From Shewanella intestini (lineage in GTDB: Bacteria > Pseudomonadota > Gammaproteobacteria > Enterobacterales > Shewanellaceae): a stretch of DNA of 64,000 bases. The position numbers and the translations under genes are program-made. The stretch spans positions 1-64,000 of the forward strand of contig NZ_JAAIKR010000001.1 in the NCBI RefSeq assembly GCF_018221465.1, written 5' to 3'. The number at the start of each line of letters is the position of its first letter. Within the stretch, counting starts at the first letter, position 1. The notes beneath the pieces are model-generated. The model was given only the letters and a program-made list of their open reading frames with translations. It was not told where the DNA came from and did no database searches. Shown here one piece after another: positions 1 to 7,683 of the stretch.

Positions 1-111
1 GATGTAGATGTAGATGTAGATGTAGATGTAGATGTAGATGTAGATGTAGATGTAGATGTAGATGTAGATGTTGATGTTGATGTAGATGTAGATGTAGATG
101 TAGATGTCTAA
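1..111 (+). CDS. 3' end of a gene with an Asp-Val repeat tail (partial)
   Basis: About 18 copies of the hexamer GATGTA run from the window edge to base 108. The forward frame beginning at base 1 reads Asp-Val repeated and closes with TAA at 109-111. The other two forward frames contain TAG or TGA in every unit. The three units that differ (gatgtt at 67 and 73, gatgtc at 103) change only the third base of the Val codon, so every change is synonymous in this frame. That pattern suggests a real coding sequence whose C-terminus is an acidic (DV)n tail, not an intergenic microsatellite. A strong hairpin at about 191-215 would terminate it. The body of the gene lies outside the window, so its identity is unknown. 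Confidence 0.55.
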   Translation, partial: DVDVDVDVDVDVDVDVDVDVDVDVDVDVDVDVDVDV

Positions 112-189
112 GTTGATTGAAAACCTGTCAGCACTTAAACGCTTATGCAGCTTAATCTCTGCGCTAGATCACTGATTAATATAAACATT

Positions 190-217
190 AAAGCGGCCAG
201 TTGGCCGCTTTTTTATT
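190..217. terminator. Bidirectional intrinsic terminator
   Basis: The arms GCGGCC and GGCCGC, extended by AA/TT, enclose a short loop and are followed by a run of T on the plus strand. It sits between the plus-strand gene ending at 111 and the minus-strand ampG ending at 254, so it can serve both. Confidence 0.75.
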
Positions 218-253
218 GCAGATTACCTAAGCTAAAATGAAGGCATTCAACAC

Positions 254-1618
254 TTAATCGCTTTGGTTAGCTTGGCTTTTTTGCACCCAATGAATAAGCA
301 ATAACACTGGAAAGCCAATTAAGCTGGCGGCAATAAAGAAGTTAATATAACCAAAATTGTCTACATAGACGCCAGAGAAACCCGCGATAAACTTGGGGAA
401 TAACAGCATGATTGATGATAGTAATGCATATTGAGTCGCGCTATAACCGCTGCTAGTTAAGCTTGATAAATAGGCAATAAAGGCCGCGGTAGCAATACCT
501 GCACTAAAGTTGTCCATTGAAATTGCGAACGTTAAAAATGGCACGTTGTAACCAATATAAGCTTGCCATGCAAATAACAAGTTGGTCAGCGCAACCAATA
601 ATGCCCCTAAGAATAAAATACGTAAGGTGCCATACTTAACAATCAATAATCCACCTGCACCGGCACCCACTAAGGTCATGATTAAACCATATACCTTACT
701 TAAAAATGCAATCTCCTCTTTACTAAAGCCCATATCAACGTAAAACACATTCGCCATAATACCCATGACAATGTCTGAAATACGATAACAAGAAATCAGC
801 AACAATATCAGAATGGCACTTTTACCATAGCGTTTAAAGAAGTCGGTAAATGGCAGCACACTGGCGCTATATAACCAGGCTAATATTTTTGCCACTTTAG
901 GCGAGTGATTGGTGCTAAAGCGTTGACGAAGTTGATGTTCAACCTCGTCAGCTTGTTGGGTGTCTACTTGCGGCTCTTTACAACATAATGTGGTGATAAT
1001 ACCAATTGACATAAATGCCGCCATTGCCGCATAAGCACTTTGCCATGCCGCTAAATGATAACCGCTATCTCCTGGCGCAATGGCTGCGGCAATGGTTAAT
1101 GCGCCCGCGGTTGATACGATCATTGCGCCGCGATAACCCACTTGGTAAGCCGCAGCTAAAGCCGCTTGCATTTCTTGTGGGGCTGATTCAATTCGAAAAG
1201 CGTCGATGACAATGTCTTGGGTAGAAGAGGCAAAGGCTAATAGCAGTGCGCATAAGGCTAAATGTTCAAGATTAACTTTAGGGTCGCTCATCGACATACC
1301 CAAAATGGCGAGAACAACACAGGACTGGGCGACTATCATCCAACTGCGACGACGCCCAAGTATATTGGTTAAAAAGGGCAGTGATAGCCTATCGACTAGC
1401 GGAGACCAAACCCATTTAAATGCGTAGGTTAGGGCTATCCAACTGAAATAACCAATGGCTGCACGGTCAACTCCTGCCTCTCTTAACCAAAAGCTTAGGG
1501 TGGAAAATACCAACATTAATGGTAAGCCAGACGAAAAGCCTAAGATCAATAATGCGAGCACTCGACGGTGAAAATATACCGAGAATGTCGATAAAAAACG
1601 GGAAAAAGAAGAAGGCAT
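254..1618 (-). CDS. ampG: Muropeptide permease AmpG (MFS)
   Basis: AmpG is an inner-membrane proton-driven permease that imports GlcNAc-anhydroMurNAc-peptides released during cell-wall turnover, feeding peptidoglycan recycling. The 454-residue protein is almost entirely hydrophobic, with about 12 predicted helices. Its N-terminus (LLILGFSSGLPL, then FKWVWSPLVDR and GRRRSW around residues 67-92) matches the AmpG signature, as does SSTQDIVIDAFR near residues 131-142. The ATG at 1618 has no clear Shine-Dalgarno and follows directly on the T-run of a hairpin. The next in-frame Met lies inside the first helix, so this start is still preferred. The cytoplasmic recycling kinase and uridylyltransferase genes lie at 39.5-41.2 kb in this window. 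Confidence 0.85.
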   Translation of the reverse strand: MPSSFSRFLSTFSVYFHRRVLALLILGFSSGLPLMLVFSTLSFWLREAGVDRAAIGYFSWIALTYAFKWVWSPLVDRLSLPFLTNILGRRRSWMIVAQSCVVLAILGMSMSDPKVNLEHLALCALLLAFASSTQDIVIDAFRIESAPQEMQAALAAAYQVGYRGAMIVSTAGALTIAAAIAPGDSGYHLAAWQSAYAAMAAFMSIGIITTLCCKEPQVDTQQADEVEHQLRQRFSTNHSPKVAKILAWLYSASVLPFTDFFKRYGKSAILILLLISCYRISDIVMGIMANVFYVDMGFSKEEIAFLSKVYGLIMTLVGAGAGGLLIVKYGTLRILFLGALLVALTNLLFAWQAYIGYNVPFLTFAISMDNFSAGIATAAFIAYLSSLTSSGYSATQYALLSSIMLLFPKFIAGFSGVYVDNFGYINFFIAASLIGFPVLLLIHWVQKSQANQSD

Positions 1619-1668
1619 AAAAAAACGCAGTTAAGGAGTCAAGATGACTAGCTTATGTGCCTGCGTTT
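1619..1668 (-). terminator. Stem-loop with T-run abutting the ampG start codon
   Basis: On the minus strand, AAACGCAG (1668-1661) pairs with CTGCGTTT (1630-1623). An inner 5-bp stem lies at 1637-1649 and seven T residues at 1625-1619 run straight into the ampG ATG. It has the form of an intrinsic terminator for the small gene ending at 1700. It could equally act as an attenuator in the ampG leader. Confidence 0.5.
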
Positions 1669-1699
1669 GTTGGTTCAAGTAGATTGACTAAATTATTGT

Positions 1700-2032
1700 T
1701 TATGGGCGAATTCCAATGCAGCTGTTGGGTACTTTTCCGCCAAAATTAATAAAGTAACAGCAATCATTAACTTGTTGTCTAAGGTATTGATTACCGCGAA
1801 TAGCCCATTCAGGCCACTTATCAAAACAATGCAATAAATGCCAAAAAACCTGTTCGGTTTCGCTTGGTGTTTGTGGTTGTTGAGGTTGGTTAGACAGGTG
1901 TTGCCACTCTTCTAATACATCCCACATGTAAATCCGTATTTCGTTAAATTCCACCTTGTTGTCTAAAAATGCTTTACCATAAAAAGCCAATTGTGGGGCT
2001 TTAGCTTCAATGAAGTCATCTGTTGTCATCAT
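1700..2032 (-). CDS. Uncharacterised small acidic protein
   Basis: This is a soluble protein of about 110 residues with no signal peptide or membrane segment. It is rich in aromatic residues (several Trp and Tyr), with a segment reading FWHLLHCFDKWPEW in its second half. I do not recognise a family. An in-frame TTG at 2047 is possible, but the ATG at 2032 is preceded by GAGGA at a suitable distance and is chosen. A Fur-box-like sequence lies about 90 bases upstream, which suggests iron-dependent expression (inference). A hairpin behind the stop separates it from ampG. Confidence 0.6.
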   Translation of the reverse strand: MMTTDDFIEAKAPQLAFYGKAFLDNKVEFNEIRIYMWDVLEEWQHLSNQPQQPQTPSETEQVFWHLLHCFDKWPEWAIRGNQYLRQQVNDCCYFINFGGKVPNSCIGIRP

Positions 2033-2124
2033 CTCATTTGTCCTCAACGCCTTCTGTATCGGGCGTTTTATTTAAACTTAAGTATATTCGACTAAAGTAT
2101 AGCCAAGATTGCTCACTTTTGCGG

Positions 2125-2139
2125 AATGAGAATCATTTT
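2125..2139. promoter_or_regulatory. Fur-box-like site
   Basis: AATGAGAATCATTTT matches 13 of 15 positions of the core of the 19-bp Fur consensus (AATGATAATCATTAT). It lies upstream of the small minus-strand gene at 1700-2032, in the position expected for a repressor site. No other gene start is near. Confidence 0.5.
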
Positions 2140-2359
2140 AGTTTTTTTCTTGGGTAAGTTTTATAAACGTGAAACTAAGAAATGAACGATAAAGTGCAGC
2201 TGATTCGTGTGTTTGTGGGGGGTAACTAGATATAAATAACTAAGACGTTTGATTGTAAAAACACTGTTTTGACAATCAGTCTTCCAATTGGCAGCTTTAT
2301 CAATTAAATGACTCATTTATCAATCATTGAATCTATTAAAGGAAAACCTGCCAACGATT

Positions 2360-2398
2360 AACGCATTTTAAATTTAATAATAGATTTTAAAATGCGTT
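2360..2398. terminator. Inverted repeat downstream of ppiA
   Basis: AACGCATTTTAAA and its exact complement TTTAAAATGCGTT flank a 13-base AT-rich loop. The position, just past the ppiA stop, fits a terminator. The minus strand lacks a clean T-run after the stem, so the assignment is tentative. Confidence 0.45.
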
Positions 2399-2421
2399 TT
2401 GATATCAATAATTCGCCGGCG

Positions 2422-3021
2422 TTATCTTGGGAGTAATGTCGCTTTGGTTAGGATGATATTTTTAACAGGAACATCAGGCCAGCCTAACTTTTGGTTTTGG
2501 CCAGTCGTGACCATTGATATGGCTTCAACCACATCGAGCCCTGAAACAATTTCACCAAATACCGCATAACCCCAACGGCGTTTAGATGGGTCAAGACGCA
2601 CGTTGTCAGCAACATTAAAGTAAAACTGTTTGGTGGCACTGTGCGGGTTATTATCCCGTGCCATGGCAATAGTACCAATGCTGTTTGATAAGCCGTTGCC
2701 TGACTCATTTACGATGGGCGCTAATGATGGCTTTGCTTCTTCAAATTGCGGATCAAGTCCACCACCTTGCACCACAAAATCTTGAATAACGCGGTGGAAA
2801 ATGGTGTTGTCATACTCGCCTTTTACCACATAGGTTAAAAAATTATCCACGGTAATCGGGGCGCGTTTGCGGTCTAGCTCAACCACAATATCGCCCATAG
2901 TGGTAGACAGTTTCACTTTGGGATAGATGGTATCAGGTTGAATATCAACTTTGGCAACAGCGTAGGTGCTGCTCAAGCCGATAACAAGTGACATTATGCT
3001 GGTGGCTATCCATTTAAACAT
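2422..3021 (-). CDS. ppiA: Periplasmic peptidyl-prolyl cis-trans isomerase (cyclophilin)
   Basis: The enzyme catalyses proline cis-trans isomerisation on proteins folding in the periplasm. The 199-residue protein opens with a Sec signal peptide (cleavage near AVAKVD, about residue 23). A single cyclophilin domain follows, with the conserved runs FHRVIQDFVVQGGG (about residues 75-88), GTIAMAR and GYAVFGEIVSGLDVV. Length and layout match E. coli PpiA. The ATG at 3021 has AAGGAA upstream. The YajG-like lipoprotein starts 42 bases before it on the same strand, so the two may be cotranscribed. Confidence 0.85.
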   Translation of the reverse strand: MFKWIATSIMSLVIGLSSTYAVAKVDIQPDTIYPKVKLSTTMGDIVVELDRKRAPITVDNFLTYVVKGEYDNTIFHRVIQDFVVQGGGLDPQFEEAKPSLAPIVNESGNGLSNSIGTIAMARDNNPHSATKQFYFNVADNVRLDPSKRRWGYAVFGEIVSGLDVVEAISMVTTGQNQKLGWPDVPVKNIILTKATLLPR

Positions 3022-3063
3022 GTGATGATTCCTTGATTTGGGCCGTTTGGTCTTAGATTGACA

Positions 3064-3633
3064 TTATTGCTGCTCAATAAAGTGATGTAATTCAGTATCA
3101 TTTAAAATCTCTGTGCTGAGCTTGTTCAATAATTTATTAATATCGAGCTCTAAGGTGGCGAAGTCAGAACTAAAAGGCCCTGTTAATGTGCCGCGTCCCT
3201 TATAAATTTTGGTAAATTCTTGAGTCTTATTTTTAGCGATAACATTAATGATGACTTCCGTTTTTGCTTCATAACCAAAAGTGGTTTCGGTGACATCGGT
3301 GAGTAGGCTTTCTAACTGAAATTGCACTGTTTTATAAGCGCTAGGGTCAATTTGATAACCGATTTTTATCATACCATCACGAAAGACTTGTGCCAGTTGT
3401 TGGCGAATAGGCTCACTTGGGCTGATTAGCTGTGCGGCATCATCGTCATTATTAATGCGAACAATAAAGTTAGCATTACGAATATCAATGGTGTCCATAT
3501 GAATTGGGATCGGACGAGCGGTTTGAAAAGTAACGTCACCTAAAGTGGGATCGAGTGCAATATGGGTTGGTTGTGTAGTGGCGCAGGCGCTTAAAAGAAG
3601 CGTTGAAAATAAAAATATAACAGTACGTTTCAT
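3064..3633 (-). CDS. YajG-like lipoprotein
   Basis: The 189-residue precursor has a lipoprotein signal with lipobox LLSAC (Cys at residue 16), so the mature protein should be lipid-anchored to the envelope. The rest resembles the YajG family of uncharacterised enterobacterial lipoproteins: an N-terminal strand-rich part, VRINNDDDA near residue 58, then a region on Gln-Leu periodicity. Its cellular role is unknown. It precedes ppiA on the same strand with a short gap. The ATG at 3633 has only a weak ribosome-binding site. Confidence 0.65.
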   Translation of the reverse strand: MKRTVIFLFSTLLLSACATTQPTHIALDPTLGDVTFQTARPIPIHMDTIDIRNANFIVRINNDDDAAQLISPSEPIRQQLAQVFRDGMIKIGYQIDPSAYKTVQFQLESLLTDVTETTFGYEAKTEVIINVIAKNKTQEFTKIYKGRGTLTGPFSSDFATLELDINKLLNKLSTEILNDTELHHFIEQQ

Positions 3634-3963
3634 ATTGTTTTAAGTCGATTTACGTTAGATAAATCAAGCATAACAGATTTCAATTTTGGTATCAGCATTC
3701 GCGATAATCACTTGTTCAAGTTGACAATATATTCACGGCATTGCAGGTTAAGTAAATTAATGAGATGCAATGGTTTTTCTCAATGCTTGAGATTGGCATT
3801 ATCGGGCAATTGTGATGCCGAAGTGTGTTAGCTCACCACGAGCGATTATTGGCTACATCGTCACCACTAGCCATTGATTAAAAACTAATTGCCACGTTGC
3901 CAATGACTGCTGACTAACCCAAAGGGAATGCCCTGTTATCTTGAGCGAAGAGAAGTAAACATA
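3634..3963. other. Intergenic gap of 330 bases between divergent genes
   Basis: The gap separates the YajG-like lipoprotein (minus) from the DUF2804 gene (plus) and should hold both promoters. I could not assign a convincing -35/-10 pair or operator. Confidence 0.5.
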
Positions 3964-4998
3964 ATGACCAAAGCCACTGCAATGCAAGCGTTGTTAGCGC
4001 CAAAGCGATTGATGGATCAGCATGGCCGTCCGCACTATGGACATTTTGATGGTGTGGTTGAGTCGTTAGCGCTTGATGAGTTTCGCTACTTCACCGAAAT
4101 GGATAAACCTGCTGGCACTGTTGCTCAATACTTTAACTACAAGCAATTTCAATTTTTTACACTTAACACGCAGCGTTACATTATTAGTGGCGCTATTGCA
4201 GATATTCGCTATTTGGCCAGCGGTTTTTTATACGTATTTGATATTAAGCGTAATAAGCTAGTCGAACGCACTTGGTTAAGGCCGCCCAAAATAGGTTATC
4301 ACACCGAACCATCGCCTTTTAATGGCCATGCTCATATTGGTTGTGCATCAAATGGATTGCGCATCCATATTCAACAAGGGCTATGGCACATCAACATTCA
4401 AACCCCGATGGTGAGCGCCAAGTTAACATTGACCCCCGCGCAGCTAAGTTTACCAATGAGCCTATGTACTCCCACAGCTTATAGTGGCTGGACTTATACT
4501 CAAAAACATAATGGATTAGCAGTATCTGGGAAATTAACCGTTGAGCATGAGCCGCAGCCATTGAATCAAGCATTAGGCAGTTATGATTTTTCCGCAGGTT
4601 ATATGCGCCGAGAAACCAGTTGGCGCTGGGCAAGTTTCAATGCCCATACTGCCACAGGTGTTGTGGGGGCAAATTTTGCTGCTGGGGTAAATGAAACTGG
4701 CGCCAATGAAAACGTGTTTTGGGTTGATGGCAAACGGTTTTTAGTGGGGGCGATGCATTTTGAGTTTTCTCGGTTATCACCTATTCGCCCATGGAAAATA
4801 CACAGTGCATGCGGGCAAGTTGCATTAAGGTTTAAAGTGGTTTCAGTGCGAAAAGAGCAGCTTAACCTTGGATTGCTTAAAAGTAATTTTAGGCAGTTTA
4901 TCGGCTACTTTGATGGCGTTTTGATAGATGAACATCAGCAGCAACATGTCATAAGCCATCAATTAGGATTATGTGAAGATCATTATGCAAAATGGTAA
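3964..4998 (+). CDS. DUF2804 family protein
   Basis: The protein has 344 residues from the ATG at 3964. The open frame extends 12 codons upstream, but this ATG carries an AGAAG-type ribosome-binding site and begins a sensible N-terminus (MTKATAMQALLAPKRLMD). It is soluble and rich in beta-strand-like segments and Trp/Tyr, with GHAHIG, WVDGKRFLVGAMHFEFSR and a C-terminal FDGVLIDEHQQ. These features fit DUF2804, a family of unknown function with a lipocalin-like beta fold. It precedes a membrane hydroxylase on the same strand by about 190 bases, which may hint at a lipid-linked role (inference only). Confidence 0.65.
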   Translation: MTKATAMQALLAPKRLMDQHGRPHYGHFDGVVESLALDEFRYFTEMDKPAGTVAQYFNYKQFQFFTLNTQRYIISGAIADIRYLASGFLYVFDIKRNKLVERTWLRPPKIGYHTEPSPFNGHAHIGCASNGLRIHIQQGLWHINIQTPMVSAKLTLTPAQLSLPMSLCTPTAYSGWTYTQKHNGLAVSGKLTVEHEPQPLNQALGSYDFSAGYMRRETSWRWASFNAHTATGVVGANFAAGVNETGANENVFWVDGKRFLVGAMHFEFSRLSPIRPWKIHSACGQVALRFKVVSVRKEQLNLGLLKSNFRQFIGYFDGVLIDEHQQQHVISHQLGLCEDHYAKW

Positions 4999-5037
4999 TT
5001 CATCTCATATCAGAGATGCAGTATAGATAGTGTTTTT

Positions 5038-5077
5038 GCAACGCAGCAACGCAGCAACGCAGCAACGCAGCAACGCA
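5038..5077. repeat. Tandem repeat, 8-bp unit
   Basis: Four and a half exact copies of ACGCAGCA lie 40 bases behind the DUF2804 stop codon. No reading frame of note crosses it. Confidence 0.9.
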
Positions 5078-5192
5078 ATAAGTCAGTAAGCCAAGCCTAA
5101 ACGATGTTTCTGCCAACGGTGTGATTGGTATAAGTAACGCGAACGACGGAGTTGAACAAGGCTAAAATAGCAATGATTAAGGATGATAATTG

Positions 5193-6053
5193 ATGGATAT
5201 TGCCGTGATATTTTCACACCCAGAAGCATTATTAATTGTGCTGGCACCGGTGTTTGCTTGCTGCATTTTTTTAGAATGGTGGTTAGGACGACGAGCAAGC
5301 TCATTGCCTCAAAGTGCGCGTTACTATGCGCCGGAAGTGTTATGTAATTTTACATTGGCGGCAATGCATCAATTAACGGATATTTTAACTGGCTTAATGA
5401 TTGCCCAGTTATATTTAGGTTTATTTGAGTGGCGCTTATTTGAGATTAAATTAACTTGGCAGAGTTTTATTGGGTTGATGATTGCGCAAGACTTTTGTTA
5501 TTACTGGTTTCATCGTGCCAGCCATCGTATCCGCTGGATGTGGGCAGCACATGTGGTGCATCACAGCTCAGAAAATATGAATTTGGCGACCGCATTTAGG
5601 CAAAGTTTAATGTATCCGTTGGCGGGGATGTGGGTATTTTGGCTACCGCTGGTGATCATTGGTTTTGCGCCGCAATGGGTCGTATTTGTGGTGTTGCTTA
5701 ACTTAGGCTTGCAGTTTTTTGTGCACACTCAGGCGGTGAACAAACTGGGCTGGTTAGAGTTGCTGTTTAATACGCCTTCGCACCATCGGGTTCATCATGG
5801 GTGCAACCTTCAATATATAGACAAAAACTATGGTGGTATTTTAATTATTTGGGACAAACTCTTTTCGACATTTGCAGCCGAAGTCGAGCCAGTTAAATAT
5901 GGCATTACCAAACCCATTAACAGTGTAAACCCTGTGGTGGTAAGCTTTAGTGAGTGGCGAGATATGTACCAAGATGTTAGCAAAAGATCGTTAACATTAA
6001 AGCAGCGCTTAAAAGTGCTATTTGGCGCACCGCAAAAAGAACCTGTTGATTAA
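5193..6053 (+). CDS. Fatty acid hydroxylase / sterol desaturase family membrane protein
   Basis: This integral-membrane di-iron enzyme family hydroxylates or desaturates lipid chains. The 286-residue protein has several hydrophobic segments. It carries the family's histidine clusters HRASH (about residues 108-112), HVVHH (about 121-125) and HHRVHH (about 198-203), which would bind the two irons. TTG at 5190 directly precedes the chosen ATG at 5193. The substrate cannot be told from sequence; bacterial members act on diverse lipids. An unrelated convergent transporter gene follows. Confidence 0.8.
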   Translation: MDIAVIFSHPEALLIVLAPVFACCIFLEWWLGRRASSLPQSARYYAPEVLCNFTLAAMHQLTDILTGLMIAQLYLGLFEWRLFEIKLTWQSFIGLMIAQDFCYYWFHRASHRIRWMWAAHVVHHSSENMNLATAFRQSLMYPLAGMWVFWLPLVIIGFAPQWVVFVVLLNLGLQFFVHTQAVNKLGWLELLFNTPSHHRVHHGCNLQYIDKNYGGILIIWDKLFSTFAAEVEPVKYGITKPINSVNPVVVSFSEWRDMYQDVSKRSLTLKQRLKVLFGAPQKEPVD

Positions 6054-6061
6054 CTGTAAAG

Positions 6062-6088
6062 CGAGCCGCTTGTTGTTAGCACGGCTCG
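6062..6088. terminator. Hairpin behind the hydroxylase gene
   Basis: CGAGCCG (6062-6068) and CGGCTCG (6082-6088) form a 7-bp stem with a 13-base loop just past the stop codon. There is no strong T-run after it, so it may be only a weak terminator. Confidence 0.4.
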
Positions 6089-6107
6089 TTGTTCAGGGGC
6101 CTGAGTT

Positions 6108-6184
6108 CTAGGTACTAGGTACTAGATACTAGATACTAGATATTAGATATTAGATATTAGATATTAGATATCAGATACTAGGTG
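6108..6184. repeat. Degenerate tandem repeat, 7-bp unit
   Basis: About ten copies of TACTAGA/TACTAGG/TATTAGA lie between two convergent genes. The units drift from TACTAGG through TACTAGA to TATTAGA along the array. Confidence 0.85.
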
Positions 6185-6214
6185 CAAGATTTTTGAAAAA
6201 TCAGTTTACTCTCA

Positions 6215-7522
6215 CTAGTCAGCTTTTTTCTTCACCGGTGTTATTTTTCCGCCTAACCAAATTGATATTAATGACATTGGCACCAAAATAGCGCCAAGTA
6301 TAAATAATGCAGAGTAGTCACCATGTTGAGTTAATCCTGGCACCAGTTGAATGGTGATAATGACACTTAACACCGCCGATGTACCACTTATCCCCGCTAA
6401 TGTCCCCACACTTTTACCAGAGAAGTAATCACTTGGTAAGGTTTGAATATTGCCAATGGCGGTTTGAAACCCAAATAAAATCAGGGCGATTAACCCCATT
6501 GCTGCTATCGGCGTGGCGGCTTGTGTGGTGAGTAATAGCGACGGCAGCATAATGAGCGCGCCAAACGTTATACAGCTTCGACGAGCACGGCTAATATCAC
6601 CATGTTTGTCAATTAACTTACCGCTAAGCCAACCACCAAAAATAGCACCAATGGCGGCACCGACATAAGGCACCCATGCAAATGCACCAATTTGTTTGAC
6701 GTTAAAACCAAACTTTTCGTTTAAATATAACGGTAGCCAAGCGACAAATAACCACCAAATAGGGTCAATGAAAAACCGTGCAGCAATGACGCTCCATGAT
6801 TGTTTATGGCGTAACAATTGCGACAGCGTTGGCACGTATTCGTCAGTTTTTGAAGCGGCTTTATTGGCACAGTTGTCTGCAGTGAGTGCCTGATTGCCAC
6901 CAATTTGGCCACTGAGAATATGTTGGCGTTCTTGCTCGGTGATCCAAGGGTGAGTGTCAGGGGATGACTTATAAATAATCATCCATGGTATCACCCATAA
7001 AAAACCTAATATGGCGATAACAATAAAGGTGGCTTTCCAGCCAATAAAAGCAAACAACACAGCAATCAGTGGCGGCGCAATTATCGATCCTAATGACGCA
7101 CCAGAGTTAAAAATACCTTGGGCTAATGCGCGTTCTTTTGCTGGAAACCATTCCGCATTGGCTTTGGTTGCTCCGGGCCAGTTACCAGCCTCACCAATGC
7201 CAAGTAATGCACGAACGAGTGCAAAACTGAACGCGGTTGAGGCAACAGCATGCAGCGCAATTGAGATTGACCACACCAAAATTGACAGTAAAAAACCAAA
7301 CCGGGTGCCAATGGCGTCGAACACTTTACCAAACAATGATTGACCCACTGCGTAGGCAATCATAAAGACACTAATAATATTGGCATAGTCATGTTTGGTT
7401 AAGCCAAGGTCTTGTGAAATGCTGGGCCACATAATGGCAAGAGCGGAGCGGTCGATATAATTTATCACCGTAGCAAGGGCGACTAAGCTGACAACAAGCC
7501 AGCGTAAATGGTTAACTTTCAT
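6215..7522 (-). CDS. MFS transporter, hexuronate (ExuT/ACS) type
   Basis: This inner-membrane symporter of the anion:cation symporter branch of MFS has 435 residues and about 12 helices. The N-terminus (VINYIDRSALAIMWPSI) and the loop LGIGEAGNWPGATKANAEWFPAKERALAQGIF (given here only as key residues G-E-A-G...W-F-P-x-x-E-R) are typical of ExuT-like sugar-acid importers. The ATG at 7522, with GAGAA upstream, is preferred to a TTG at 7534. It follows a TonB-dependent receptor on the same strand, and a FadR/UxuR-type regulator lies divergently, suggesting one uptake route across both membranes. The actual substrate (hexuronate, aldonate or related) is an inference. Confidence 0.75.
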   Translation of the reverse strand: MKVNHLRWLVVSLVALATVINYIDRSALAIMWPSISQDLGLTKHDYANIISVFMIAYAVGQSLFGKVFDAIGTRFGFLLSILVWSISIALHAVASTAFSFALVRALLGIGEAGNWPGATKANAEWFPAKERALAQGIFNSGASLGSIIAPPLIAVLFAFIGWKATFIVIAILGFLWVIPWMIIYKSSPDTHPWITEQERQHILSGQIGGNQALTADNCANKAASKTDEYVPTLSQLLRHKQSWSVIAARFFIDPIWWLFVAWLPLYLNEKFGFNVKQIGAFAWVPYVGAAIGAIFGGWLSGKLIDKHGDISRARRSCITFGALIMLPSLLLTTQAATPIAAMGLIALILFGFQTAIGNIQTLPSDYFSGKSVGTLAGISGTSAVLSVIITIQLVPGLTQHGDYSALFILGAILVPMSLISIWLGGKITPVKKKAD

Positions 7523-7583
7523 TATTGTTCTCAATTATTTTTGGTTGAAATAGTCTGTGGAAAATTACGGCTATAACTAAAAA

Positions 7584-7629
7584 TTCTCACTGTGCTAAAC
7601 AGTGGGGAAACGTATTAGCACGGTGAGAA
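7584..7629 (-). terminator. Stem-loop between receptor and transporter genes
   Basis: The arms at 7584-7598 and 7615-7629 are 15 bp long with one G-T pair. On the minus strand the stem is followed by TTTTTAG. It lies between the receptor stop and the transporter start, so it would end or attenuate transcription coming from the receptor gene. Confidence 0.65.
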
Positions 7630-7683
7630 CAGCCTTAATTTGCGGGTAACAATTAACCCCGCTGCTAGCATTTAAGTTACGGG

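Larger units (their letters stand above)
2033..2421. other. Intergenic gap of 389 bases
   Basis: The gap holds the Fur-box-like site at 2125-2139 and a perfect 13-bp inverted repeat at 2360-2372 and 2386-2398 behind ppiA. No small gene was seen. Confidence 0.6.
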
